Below are positions 1 through 8,801 of a DNA stretch of 64,000 bases, in pieces. The notes below the pieces were generated by a model. The model did no database searches. It saw nothing but the letters and a program-made list of their open reading frames with translations, and was not told where the DNA came from. Position 1 is the stretch's first letter; the number at the start of each line of letters is the position of its first letter. The translations under genes were made by a program, and so were the position numbers. Source of the DNA: Pseudomonadota bacterium (lineage in GTDB: Bacteria > Desulfobacterota > Desulfobulbia > Desulfobulbales > SURF-16); the NCBI GenBank assembly GCA_018816555.1, contig JAHIVT010000032.1, positions 18,155-82,154 of the forward strand, in the 5' to 3' direction.

Positions 1-1
1 G

Positions 2-331
2 GCCAAAGCCGAAATGATCGACACCGGCAGCATCGTCACCATGGCTAAGCAGGAAAACACCCGGGCCCGGGTCATATCCTTTCTGGAGAGGCAGGATGTG
101 CAGCAGGCCATGGAACTGCAGGGTGTTGCCGCTGAGGAAGCCAGGCAGCGGGTTGCCGCCCTGTCCGATGCCGAGTTGATGCAGATCGCCCAGGCCATGG
201 ATCAACTGCCCGCCGGCGGTGACGGCTTAGGCGCGATTATCGGCGCCGCGCTCCTGATCTTTATCGTCCTGCTCATCACCGATATTGCCGGGCTGACCCA
301 CGTCTTCTCCTTTGTCAATCACCGCAGATAA
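2..331 (+). CDS. PA2779-family protein, 5' end truncated by window
   Basis: Frame is open upstream of the ATG at 14 to the window edge; C-terminal TM segment; lies directly before a PA2778-like C39/TPR gene. Confidence 0.7.
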   Translation, partial: AKAEMIDTGSIVTMAKQENTRARVISFLERQDVQQAMELQGVAAEEARQRVAALSDAELMQIAQAMDQLPAGGDGLGAIIGAALLIFIVLLITDIAGLTHVFSFVNHRR

Positions 332-336
332 CAACC

Positions 337-1329
337 ATGGGCGCCATTCTCCACGCCGGCGGCAGAAAGGCTGCCGGCCTGATGCTTCTCATGTGCCTGC
401 TGGCTCTTTCCGGCTGCGGCATGCTAACCCAGCAACCCTCGCCCTGGCAGGATGACGCGCCGGAGCGGGTGACCATTGCCGCGGTACCCTTCTTTGCCCA
501 GAAGGAGTATCAGTGCGGCCCGGCGGCCCTGGCCATGGTCCTGAACTGGAGCGGTCTGAAGCTTACTCCGGAGGAACTTGTTTCCGAGGTGTATACTCCG
601 GGCCGGGAAGGCAGCCTGCAGTCCGCCCTGGTCAGCGCGGCGCGCCGCCATGGCCGGGTAGCCTATCCCATCTCCGGCATGGATGTGCTGGCAACGGAGC
701 TTGCCGCCAACCATCCGGCCATCGTGCTGGTCAACCTGAGTCTGGACTTTTACCCCAAATGGCATTACGCCGTGGCCGTGGGCTACGACCAGCCGGCCTC
801 AGAAATTATTTTACATTCCGGCACCATTGCCAATGAGCGGCTCTCCCTGCGGATTTTCAACAATATCTTTGAACGCAGCGACTATTGGGGCCTGCTGGTC
901 CTGCCACCGGAAGAGCTGCCTGCCACCGCCCGCGAGGAGGCTTGGATCGAGGCGGTTCTCGGCCTGGAACGGGCGGGCCAGAATAAGGCCGCTATCCGCG
1001 CCTACAAGACCGCCCTCGACAGGTGGCCGGAAAATTTCTCCGCCTGGATCGGGCTCGGCAACTGCCAATACCGGCTGGATGATCTGGAGGCAGCAGCCAA
1101 GTCCTTTGGCCGGGCCATCCGGCTCGATCCCAAGTCAGGCCCTGCCTTAAATAATCTGGCCTATGTCTTGTGGAAACTGGGCCGGCGCAATGAGGCCCTG
1201 AAGCTGGCCCGACAGGCGGTGGCCCTTGGCGGACCGCTGCAGGAAAAATTTCAGAAGACCCTGAACGAAATTGAGAACAACCCCAGCCCATCCTCCACGC
1301 CTCGACCCAGGAAAGGCCTTGTCAGATAA
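337..1329 (+). CDS. PA2778-family C39-like cysteine peptidase with TPR repeats, lipoprotein
   Basis: Lipobox LALSGCG; QKEYQCGPAALAMVLNW peptidase motif; C-terminal TPR repeats. Confidence 0.85.
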   Translation: MGAILHAGGRKAAGLMLLMCLLALSGCGMLTQQPSPWQDDAPERVTIAAVPFFAQKEYQCGPAALAMVLNWSGLKLTPEELVSEVYTPGREGSLQSALVSAARRHGRVAYPISGMDVLATELAANHPAIVLVNLSLDFYPKWHYAVAVGYDQPASEIILHSGTIANERLSLRIFNNIFERSDYWGLLVLPPEELPATAREEAWIEAVLGLERAGQNKAAIRAYKTALDRWPENFSAWIGLGNCQYRLDDLEAAAKSFGRAIRLDPKSGPALNNLAYVLWKLGRRNEALKLARQAVALGGPLQEKFQKTLNEIENNPSPSSTPRPRKGLVR

Positions 1330-1600
1330 GGGGGAGCTGTGCCGTATTGATCAGCTCCTTCTTTCTGGTCAGCGGCATCTTCTTTAACTGATATTCCCGT
1401 TTTGCCGCAGCTGACCGCGAGGCAGCCGGCTCCGCGTAAACCAGCTCAACCGGCCGGCGGGATCGGGTATATCTTGCCCCGCCTTTGGTGGAATTATGCT
1501 CACTGATGCGCCTGGAAAGGTTACGGGTAATCCCGGTGTAATACGTGCCGTCTCGGCAACAGACGATATAGACCTGCCAGCTGTTTTCTTCTTTTTCCAT
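1322..1600 (-). CDS. GIY-YIG nuclease family protein
   Basis: WQVYIVCCRDGTYYTGITRNLSRRISEHN motif; internal ATG at 1600/1603 preferred over the 179-aa ORF start. Confidence 0.85.
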   Translation of the reverse strand: MEKEENSWQVYIVCCRDGTYYTGITRNLSRRISEHNSTKGGARYTRSRRPVELVYAEPAASRSAAAKREYQLKKMPLTRKKELINTAQLPLI

Positions 1601-1602
1601 CA

Positions 1603-1698
1603 TCACAAGAACGGACAGAGGCCGACCCATAACAGAATGAGGCCGAGGGCGACCACCACCATGACCGCGACCAGAAGCACCATGGCTTTCCTGTTCAC
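1603..1698 (-). CDS. 31-aa single-TM small protein (GTG start)
   Basis: MNRKAMVLLVAVMVVVALGLILLWVGLCPFL; GTG overlaps the DUF2007 stop (GTGA) and its TGA overlaps the GIY-YIG ATG (TGATG); not in the ORF track. Confidence 0.5.
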   Translation of the reverse strand: MNRKAMVLLVAVMVVVALGLILLWVGLCPFL

Positions 1699-2060
1699 TT
1701 TCCCCCCGGCTCCGGCCGGCTGGCCCCGCAGCGCCAGCACTGGCTGAATTGTCCTTCGATCTCTTCATGGCAGTCAGGACATTGCCAGGGGTCTGTTGGG
1801 ATGTTGTCGGTGCGCAGAATCTCCTCAACCACTTGCCGGCACTCTTCATATCTGCCGTCATCGATCAGCCACAACTCAGGCCAGCATTCAATGGGCGGCA
1901 GCTCGCCGGTGGCGGCGGAGAGAAACTGATTCCTGATCACGGTTCGGATGCCGTGGCTGTCAAGCACATCCTTTACCAGGCCGACCATGGTAATATTGGG
2001 CGCGCTGTAAACTTTTTTCACCGATAAAATCCTTTGCCGGCCGAGGCAGCCGACAGGCAT
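1695..2060 (-). CDS. DUF2007-type protein with C-terminal zinc ribbon
   Basis: YSAPNITMVGLVKDVLDSHGIRTVIRNQ...; CPDCHEEIEGQFSQCWRCG zinc ribbon. Confidence 0.75.
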   Translation of the reverse strand: MPVGCLGRQRILSVKKVYSAPNITMVGLVKDVLDSHGIRTVIRNQFLSAATGELPPIECWPELWLIDDGRYEECRQVVEEILRTDNIPTDPWQCPDCHEEIEGQFSQCWRCGASRPEPGGK

Positions 2061-2069
2061 GCTCCCCGC

Positions 2070-2528
2070 TCAATCGGCCAGTTGCGCCTTGGCCTGCATT
2101 TTGGCATCAATCAGCTGCTTATGGGTTAAACGCAGGAGGTTTGCCAGTTTATGGGCAAAATGATCTTCATGGGCCTCAAGCCGCCCATCGGCAAAAATGA
2201 TGCGCCAGACAGCCTCCATCAACGCCGTCTTTTCCTCCATGGAGTAATGCTGATTCATCTGGTTGGTGAATTGCCAGAGATCAAAGGCCTTGTCCCGTTC
2301 CGCCCCGGCAAGCTCGATCAGTTCCTCAACATATTCCTGGGGAAAATTGAATTCAGACCTCAAGGTATCAATCACATGGGCCATTTCCTCCGCGGTACAC
2401 TCATCGTCAATATGGGCGGTTTCCAGCAGCAGGACACCAGCGGCGAGGTGGGTTTTGTCTGCCACCCCTTTGCCCCGCTCTTTCTCAGCCGGTCCGCCGC
2501 TGATAATTTTTTTTATCAGATCAAACAT
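2070..2528 (-). CDS. TerB-family protein
   Basis: All-helical TerB-like sequence with EAVWRIIFADGRLEAHEDHFAHKLANLLRL. Confidence 0.8.
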   Translation of the reverse strand: MFDLIKKIISGGPAEKERGKGVADKTHLAAGVLLLETAHIDDECTAEEMAHVIDTLRSEFNFPQEYVEELIELAGAERDKAFDLWQFTNQMNQHYSMEEKTALMEAVWRIIFADGRLEAHEDHFAHKLANLLRLTHKQLIDAKMQAKAQLAD

Positions 2529-2727
2529 GCCTCACCTTTATGTCAGCCGTTTCACTCATTTTTGTGGCAGATGCCGGCCAGCAATCCACCTTGTAATGTT
2601 TTTTCCCACCATAATGGGTAATATTCCGATAGAAAACAATAATTTTAAAAATTGCCCGAGGCAGGGCCGCAATCCCGGGACAAGTGAAGAAATGGAGGAG
2701 GCGTCCGGGAAGCACATTCTCCGGCAC

Positions 2728-3663
2728 TTACCACAGCAGCCGACGTTCTGAGCTGAACTCCATGGTTTTTGCGGTGACCGGATCACGGAAACGCACCGTC
2801 TCGGCCAGAAGCTGCAGAGGCCGGTCAAAATCGTCTTCAACCTCCGGCAGCAGCTCAGGATAATATCTGTCGTTGATGATGCCAAAACCCAGACCGCTCA
2901 TATGCACCCGCAGCTGATGTTTCTTGCCTGTTTCCGGCTGCAGGAGAAAGCGTCCCCGATTTTCTTTCCTTTCCAGAAGCCTGATCCTGGAGCAGCTGTT
3001 CACCGGACCCGGGACGGTTTGCATTCTAAACCAGGGCTGGCCCTCCTTCAGCCGGTTTGCTACCAGCCATTCCGTCTGCCGCGGCTGGACATGGCAGTCG
3101 GCCACCGCCTGATAGGTTTTTTCCACCTGACCGTGCATGAAAAGGTCATGGTAAAGCCCCCTGCTTTCCCGGTTGGCGGAAAACAGGACAATTCCCGCGG
3201 TTTCCCGGTCGATTCTGTGCAGCGGCACAAGATCGCTATTGCCCGTTTTCTTTTTCAGCCGGTGCAGCAGACATTCGTTCACATAGGGGCCTGCTGGAAC
3301 GACGGGCAGGAAATGCGGCTTGCAGGCCACCAGCAGCTCGTCATTTTGAAAGACAATCTTTTCCACAAAGGGGATGACCGGCTCCCTGGCCACCTCCCGA
3401 AAGTAGTGAATTTTTTTGCCGGGCACATACAAGGTCGCAAAGGTTACAGGCCGACCGTCACCTTCGAGAACTTTGCCTCCGGCAATGCGCTTCTCCCAGC
3501 TTCCCCTGGGCACACCTGGAAACCGCAGCTGCAGAAAATCCAGCAGGGAAGGATAAGGTTCCGCCCTTTGCGGCAGGGTAACGGTGGAAAAATAATCGCT
3601 CAGAGTCATAGGCAATGCCCGCCAAGGGTGATCGGCCCGGCAGTTTTTTAGTTTTTCAGCCAT
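2728..3663 (-). CDS. RluA-family pseudouridine synthase
   Basis: LVPLHRIDRETAGIVLFSAN catalytic motif; KKHQLRVHM; start codon uncertain (see heptamer repeat). Confidence 0.85.
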   Translation of the reverse strand: MAEKLKNCRADHPWRALPMTLSDYFSTVTLPQRAEPYPSLLDFLQLRFPGVPRGSWEKRIAGGKVLEGDGRPVTFATLYVPGKKIHYFREVAREPVIPFVEKIVFQNDELLVACKPHFLPVVPAGPYVNECLLHRLKKKTGNSDLVPLHRIDRETAGIVLFSANRESRGLYHDLFMHGQVEKTYQAVADCHVQPRQTEWLVANRLKEGQPWFRMQTVPGPVNSCSRIRLLERKENRGRFLLQPETGKKHQLRVHMSGLGFGIINDRYYPELLPEVEDDFDRPLQLLAETVRFRDPVTAKTMEFSSERRLLW

Positions 3664-3712
3664 CAGCCATCAGCCATCAGCCATCAGCCATCAGCCATCA
3701 GCCATCAGCCAT
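3657..3712. repeat. Heptanucleotide tandem repeat (CAGCCAT)x8
   Basis: Eight perfect 7-bp units counted directly. Confidence 0.97.
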
Positions 3713-3904
3713 CAATCCTATTGCTCACCCACGCTTTAATCAAGTTTTTTCTGACTCAGCCACAGCCGCCTTGGGGCAAATATGCAAAGTGGTTGAATTG
3801 CCTTGATGTTTTGGCTATAGTCTGGCCTAGCGAAATTTTTCATCAAGGGCCTTTTCCATCGTAAGGAAAATTGTGGCCGCACAAACCTTTGCGTATCGGC
3901 AACC

Positions 3905-5341
3905 ATGCAGGATAAAGCGTTCATACATCAGTGCATATTCAACGCCCTTGACGGGGTGCAGGACGGTCTTTCCCGTTTTTCAGGCCCCAGCCGGGTCGCC
4001 CTGCTCTATGCCATAGGTGCGGCGGACCAGATCCATGTTGTCGATCCTCAGAACTTACTGCAGGGACATGAGCCCAAACTGAAAGAACTCTTTCTGGACT
4101 CGGACGATTGGCGCTCCGGGCCGGCCAATCCCTCCAGAATAGATGGCTTTAAACAGTTTCATCCGGTAAAAAATCTCGATCTGGCCGGCCTTATTTCCTA
4201 CGGAGCCCGTTCCAATATCATCTTTTACCAGATATGGTTCACCGAGCACCATCCGGACATGTGCTCCATCGGTCCCACCGAATGCTGGCTGGAACATGCA
4301 GCCTGGCTGCTGGCCCATGACCTGGGCACGGACAGTGATCTCTATACCCGCACAACCGGCTATGTGCTGCGCGGCTACGGCACCCATGCCGTACGGGATT
4401 TCATGGTGGATGAGATGAATGTTTTTCTCGGCTGGGATACCTACATCCGCATCTACCCCATTCTCGATGCCGTGCTGGGTATCTCCGAAACCAGGGAAGA
4501 AGGGGCCTGGCCCAAGGGTGAACTGGTTTTTGTCGAACCACATGCCGTCGAGCAAATGGACTTCATGGTTCAGTTTCCCCACGAAGGCCGGCCCCAGCTC
4601 AGTAATTTCAAGCATGTGCGCAAGATTCTGCAGGCCGTGGAAAATTCCGACCGCCGCCTGGTTTCCAACGGCCAACATATCGTCGGCATTACCACCGCCG
4701 CCCTGCCCCCTTTCCATATCATCGCCGACTTTCGCCGAGGCTACGGCTTTCTCAGCTTAAACGACAAGCCAGTGTGCAGTTTTTTCAACGGCAGCTTCCA
4801 TTCAACGACCCACAAAGCCAAACTGGTGCAACTGGAGGAGCTGCTGCTGGAAACCTCTTTGGAACTGACCTGCACCCATCACCTGTTTCAAATCATCGCC
4901 GCCCTGGTCCACAGCGCAGAAACCGAAAAACACGGCTGCACCCTGGTACTTGACCTCAATCCCCAGCCCATCGAGATTTCCGGCCAGCGCCTGGAGCACC
5001 CCCTGGACCTGCGCCAGCCCTCTATTCTGGAACTGGCCAAATCCCTGGCCAAGGTTGACGGCGCCCTGCACATCGGCACGGATATGCATCTGCACTCCTT
5101 TGCCTGTCTACTTGACGGTCGTACCGTGCCCGGCGAAGACCGTTCCCGGGGGGCACGCTACAACTCGGCCCTGCGTTTCAGCTCGGAACACAGTGATATC
5201 ATCGTGGTCGTGGTATCGTCCGACCGACCGGTTTCCATCATCAAGGAAGGCGTTGAGGTGAGTGCCCAATGCCAGTTGAAACCGGTGGCCAGATATATCG
5301 CCTCGCCCCCCACCCTGACGGCCTGGCTGGCCGAAAAGTAA
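3905..5341 (+). CDS. DisA_N / diadenylate cyclase-like domain protein with long N-terminal region
   Basis: C-terminal DGALHIGTDMHLHSFACLLDG...SRGARYNSALRFSSEHSDIIVVVVSSD resembles the DGA and RHR motif regions of DAC domains. Confidence 0.7.
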   Translation: MQDKAFIHQCIFNALDGVQDGLSRFSGPSRVALLYAIGAADQIHVVDPQNLLQGHEPKLKELFLDSDDWRSGPANPSRIDGFKQFHPVKNLDLAGLISYGARSNIIFYQIWFTEHHPDMCSIGPTECWLEHAAWLLAHDLGTDSDLYTRTTGYVLRGYGTHAVRDFMVDEMNVFLGWDTYIRIYPILDAVLGISETREEGAWPKGELVFVEPHAVEQMDFMVQFPHEGRPQLSNFKHVRKILQAVENSDRRLVSNGQHIVGITTAALPPFHIIADFRRGYGFLSLNDKPVCSFFNGSFHSTTHKAKLVQLEELLLETSLELTCTHHLFQIIAALVHSAETEKHGCTLVLDLNPQPIEISGQRLEHPLDLRQPSILELAKSLAKVDGALHIGTDMHLHSFACLLDGRTVPGEDRSRGARYNSALRFSSEHSDIIVVVVSSDRPVSIIKEGVEVSAQCQLKPVARYIASPPTLTAWLAEK

Positions 5342-5591
5342 AGGGGTCGCATATCCGCTGAAACCCCACCCTGAGGCAGGCAATCGCCTCTATCGCCGTC
5401 TCCCAAAGCTACAGTGAAAGCCTTTCCGCCATGGTCCATTTACACCCAAGAACCTTGCTAGGCTTAAGATTCCCCCTTTTCCCGACAGATAAAAAAAATA
5501 CTATTTATCATCTTTGCATTTGACAAATGAACGAGATCATCTGAACATATACCATGCCCCTATGACTTGACAAATCCCCCCGCTTCCCGGG

Positions 5592-5837
5592 ATGCCTATC
5601 CCGGAACCAGCTGGATTAAAAGAAAATTCCGGGCATATAATCCTTGAGCTGATAACTCCACCGCTCAATTATGACAGCTTTTGCGCAGGCTGCCACGGGG
5701 ACGATGGACATGATCATCCGTATCTTTTCTCGCCTCAGTTCTACTTGCATACCCCGCAGCTACCTGCCGGTGAAAACACACTTCCGGTATTTTACCATCC
5801 TGACCAGTCGGATTTTTTTAGATCTGTTTTGGTATGA
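5592..5837 (+). CDS. Possible short ORF/remnant with a CxxCH haem motif
   Basis: NYDSFCAGCHGDDG resembles a c-type cytochrome haem site; no signal peptide. Confidence 0.2.
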   Translation: MPIPEPAGLKENSGHIILELITPPLNYDSFCAGCHGDDGHDHPYLFSPQFYLHTPQLPAGENTLPVFYHPDQSDFFRSVLV

Positions 5838-5920
5838 GCATTCAGTTTGCAGTGTCGTAATATGCGCAGCATTTCAGACTTTTTTTCGCCACAGGGAAAA
5901 CCGGTGAGGAGACACAATAG

Positions 5921-7276
5921 ATGGGAAGGCATGACACAGACGGCATATCGCGCCGGGACTTTCTAAAAAATACCGCGCTCACCCTGTCAGGATTAGCGGC
6001 AGCAGCACATGTCCCCGGCTTGCCCCTGGCAACGTCCTCAGCTGCCGCGGCTGATACCCCTGCACCGCTGATCACCATTGAACAGAAGCCGCTGATCAAG
6101 GTGCTCCGCTGGGGGGGCTTTCTGAAAAGTGACGAGGATATCTGGCTGGCGAACACGCGGCGCTGGGAAAAATTGACAGGAGGCCGGGTCATTACCGACA
6201 TCGTCCCCTTCAATGACGTGCGGCCCAAATCCGCCATGGAGGCAACTCTCGGCACCGGTCACGATATCGTGGTCGGCTGGTTTGACGACCCCCATCTCTA
6301 TCCGGATAAGCTCCTGGAACTGACCGATCTGGCCGAATACCTGGGCAGTAGATACGGGGGCTGGTATCCGATATGTGAAACCTACGGTCGCTCTTCACGC
6401 ACCAGTCAGTGGATCGCCCTGCCCATTGGGTGTTCCGGCCAGTGTATCAATTATCGGATAAGCTGGGTCCGCGATGCCGGGTTTGAGACAATGCCCAGCG
6501 ATATCAGCGGTTTTCTCAGATGCTGCAAGGCGCTCAAGGCCAAAGGTCATCCAACCGGCTTTGCCCTGGGCCACGCCGTGGCGGACGCCAATGCCTGGTG
6601 TCACTGGTGGCTGTGGTCCTTCGGCGGCAAGGCTGTTGAAGCCGATGGCCGGACCATCGCCATCAACAACCAGGAAACCCTGCTGGCCCTGGAAACTGCC
6701 CACGAACTCTTTGATACCATGATCACCGGCGTGGATACCTGGCTTGATCCCCATAACAACAAGGCATTTCTGGCCGGCAATATTTCGGTCACCAGCAACG
6801 GCAGCAGCATAGCCTATGCCGCCCGGGAAAAAAATCCGGGCATTGACGCCGATCTGGCTGTCATCAATTTCCCCATCGGCCCGGTGGGCAGACCGGCCGA
6901 ACTTTCCGCCCTGAGCCAGGCCTTTATTTTCAAACACTCCCCCATGCCCAACGCGGCCAGACACTATCTCAGGTTCATGTTTGAGGAAGAGCAATATGGC
7001 CGCTGGATCAGCGGTTCGTCGGGGTATATCTGCCAGAGCCTGAAAAAGTTCTATGATACGCCCGACTGGGTGCAGAATCCGAAAATCACGCCCTATCGGG
7101 AATGCATCAAACGCATGCGCTCCAACGGCCACGCCGGCCCTCTGGGCACAGCATCAGCCGCCGCCATGAGTGAATTCGTCATCGTTGACATGATCGCTGA
7201 TGTCTGCACCGGCAACAAGACACCCCGAGCCGCTGCCCTGCGGGCGGAAAAACGGCTCAGCCGGTTGTATGTCTAG
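5921..7276 (+). CDS. Tat-signal extracellular solute-binding protein (paralog 1)
   Basis: SRRDFLKNTALTLSG twin-arginine signal; family-1 SBP-like body. Confidence 0.8.
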   Translation: MGRHDTDGISRRDFLKNTALTLSGLAAAAHVPGLPLATSSAAAADTPAPLITIEQKPLIKVLRWGGFLKSDEDIWLANTRRWEKLTGGRVITDIVPFNDVRPKSAMEATLGTGHDIVVGWFDDPHLYPDKLLELTDLAEYLGSRYGGWYPICETYGRSSRTSQWIALPIGCSGQCINYRISWVRDAGFETMPSDISGFLRCCKALKAKGHPTGFALGHAVADANAWCHWWLWSFGGKAVEADGRTIAINNQETLLALETAHELFDTMITGVDTWLDPHNNKAFLAGNISVTSNGSSIAYAAREKNPGIDADLAVINFPIGPVGRPAELSALSQAFIFKHSPMPNAARHYLRFMFEEEQYGRWISGSSGYICQSLKKFYDTPDWVQNPKITPYRECIKRMRSNGHAGPLGTASAAAMSEFVIVDMIADVCTGNKTPRAAALRAEKRLSRLYV

Positions 7277-7304
7277 GGGGAATTACGATAATGGAGAGGA
7301 GCGG

Positions 7305-8660
7305 ATGACCCGAGATAAAAAACTTTCGCTTTCCCGCCGGGATTTTCTCAAGACATCGGTTGCGGGCCTTGCCGGCATCGGACTGACCTGCGGGTCCTCC
7401 GCCCTGTTCCAGTTCAATCCGCTCCTGGCGGCGGAAATCCCGCCTCCCCGCTTTGAACTGGAATCGCGCCCGGTGCTCAAGGTTCTGCGCTGGATGGGGT
7501 TTGTCAAGAGTGATGAGGAAATCTGGCGGATCAACACGAAAAAATGGGAAATCGCCACCGGCGGCAGGGTGATCACCGATTTCCTGCAATGGGGAGATGT
7601 TCGTTCCACTGCCGCCATGGAATCGCTGCTGGGTTCGGGCCATGATATTGTCTTCGGCTGGTTCGACGACCCCCACCTCTACCCGGACCGACTGCTTGAT
7701 GTCAGCGATGTGGCGGACTATCTCGGCAAAAAATACGGCGGCTGGTATCCGGTATGCGAGGTCTATGGCCGGAATGCCAAAAACAAACAGTGGATCGCCC
7801 TGCCCCTGGGCAGCGCCGGCATCTGTCTGAACTACCGGGTAAGCCAGGTGCAGGAGGCCGGCTTTGCCAAGGTACCCGATGATATTGCCGGATTCCTCAA
7901 ATGCTGCAAGGCGCTGAAGGCCCAGGGCCATCCCACCGGCTTCGCCCTGGGCCATGCCGTGGGTGACGCCAACTCCTGGACCCATTGGTGGTTGTGGTCC
8001 TTTGGCGGCAAGGCGGTTGAAGCGGACGGCAAAACCATTGCCATCAACAGCAGTGAAACCCTGCAAGCCCTGGAAACGGCACGCGAGTTCCATGACACCA
8101 TGATCCCCGGGGTGGAAAACTGGCTTGATCCCCACAACAACCAGGCCTTTCTGGCCGGGCAGATCTCGCTGACCGCCAACGGCAACAGCATCTTTTATGC
8201 CTCCATGCAGAATTTCCCGGATATCAACAGGGACCTGATGACCATGAATTTTCCGGTGGGTCCGGTGGGATTTCCCACCGAACTCTCCCTGTTCAGTCTG
8301 GGCTTTATCTTTAAACATACCCCGGTTCCCAACGCCGCAAAACATTACCTGCAGTTCCTCTTCGAGGAACCGAGCTACGGAGCATGGGAAAGCGGGACCT
8401 GGGGGTTTGTTACGCCGACCTTGAAAGCATATTATGATCTGGCGGCCTGGCACAAGGACCCGCGCATCACTCCTTACCGGGAATGTACGGGCCGCATGCT
8501 GTGGAATGGGTATGCAGGCCCTCTGGGTGCGGCCTCCGCAGCGTCGATGAACGAATATATCATCGTGGATATGTTCGCCGACGTCTGCACCGGCAACAAG
8601 TCACCCAAAACCGCCATGCTGGCGGCGGAAAAAAGGCTGGCCCGCATCTACCGCAGCTGA
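7305..8660 (+). CDS. Tat-signal extracellular solute-binding protein (paralog 2)
   Basis: SRRDFLKTSVAGLAG signal; closely similar to the preceding gene; GAGAGGAG ribosome-binding site before ATG 7305. Confidence 0.82.
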   Translation: MTRDKKLSLSRRDFLKTSVAGLAGIGLTCGSSALFQFNPLLAAEIPPPRFELESRPVLKVLRWMGFVKSDEEIWRINTKKWEIATGGRVITDFLQWGDVRSTAAMESLLGSGHDIVFGWFDDPHLYPDRLLDVSDVADYLGKKYGGWYPVCEVYGRNAKNKQWIALPLGSAGICLNYRVSQVQEAGFAKVPDDIAGFLKCCKALKAQGHPTGFALGHAVGDANSWTHWWLWSFGGKAVEADGKTIAINSSETLQALETAREFHDTMIPGVENWLDPHNNQAFLAGQISLTANGNSIFYASMQNFPDINRDLMTMNFPVGPVGFPTELSLFSLGFIFKHTPVPNAAKHYLQFLFEEPSYGAWESGTWGFVTPTLKAYYDLAAWHKDPRITPYRECTGRMLWNGYAGPLGAASAASMNEYIIVDMFADVCTGNKSPKTAMLAAEKRLARIYRS

Positions 8661-8701
8661 CGGACAGCGGACAGACAACTACAATCAGTCGGGGATACCT
8701 G

Positions 8702-8800
8702 TTTGACTGTCTCCAACAACCACTCGACAGCCGTACAGTGATGATAACTTCTTGATTTATCGTCACGAGAATACGCTGCCGGGATTTATTACGAGTTCAT
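8702..8800 (+). repeat. MITE-like dispersed repeat, copy 1
   Basis: Similar to the reverse complement of 42882-42987 (shared GACAGCCGTACAGTG, CTTGATTTATCGTCACGA). Confidence 0.8.
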
Positions 8801-8801
8801 T

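Noticed and set aside
7257-8453. 398-aa minus-strand ORF opposite the second Tat-SBP, and similar long antisense ORFs (8763-9641, 30561-31634, 33056-33868, 34237-35106, 41691-42803)
   Set aside because: All mirror well-supported genes on the other strand and show no recognisable motifs.
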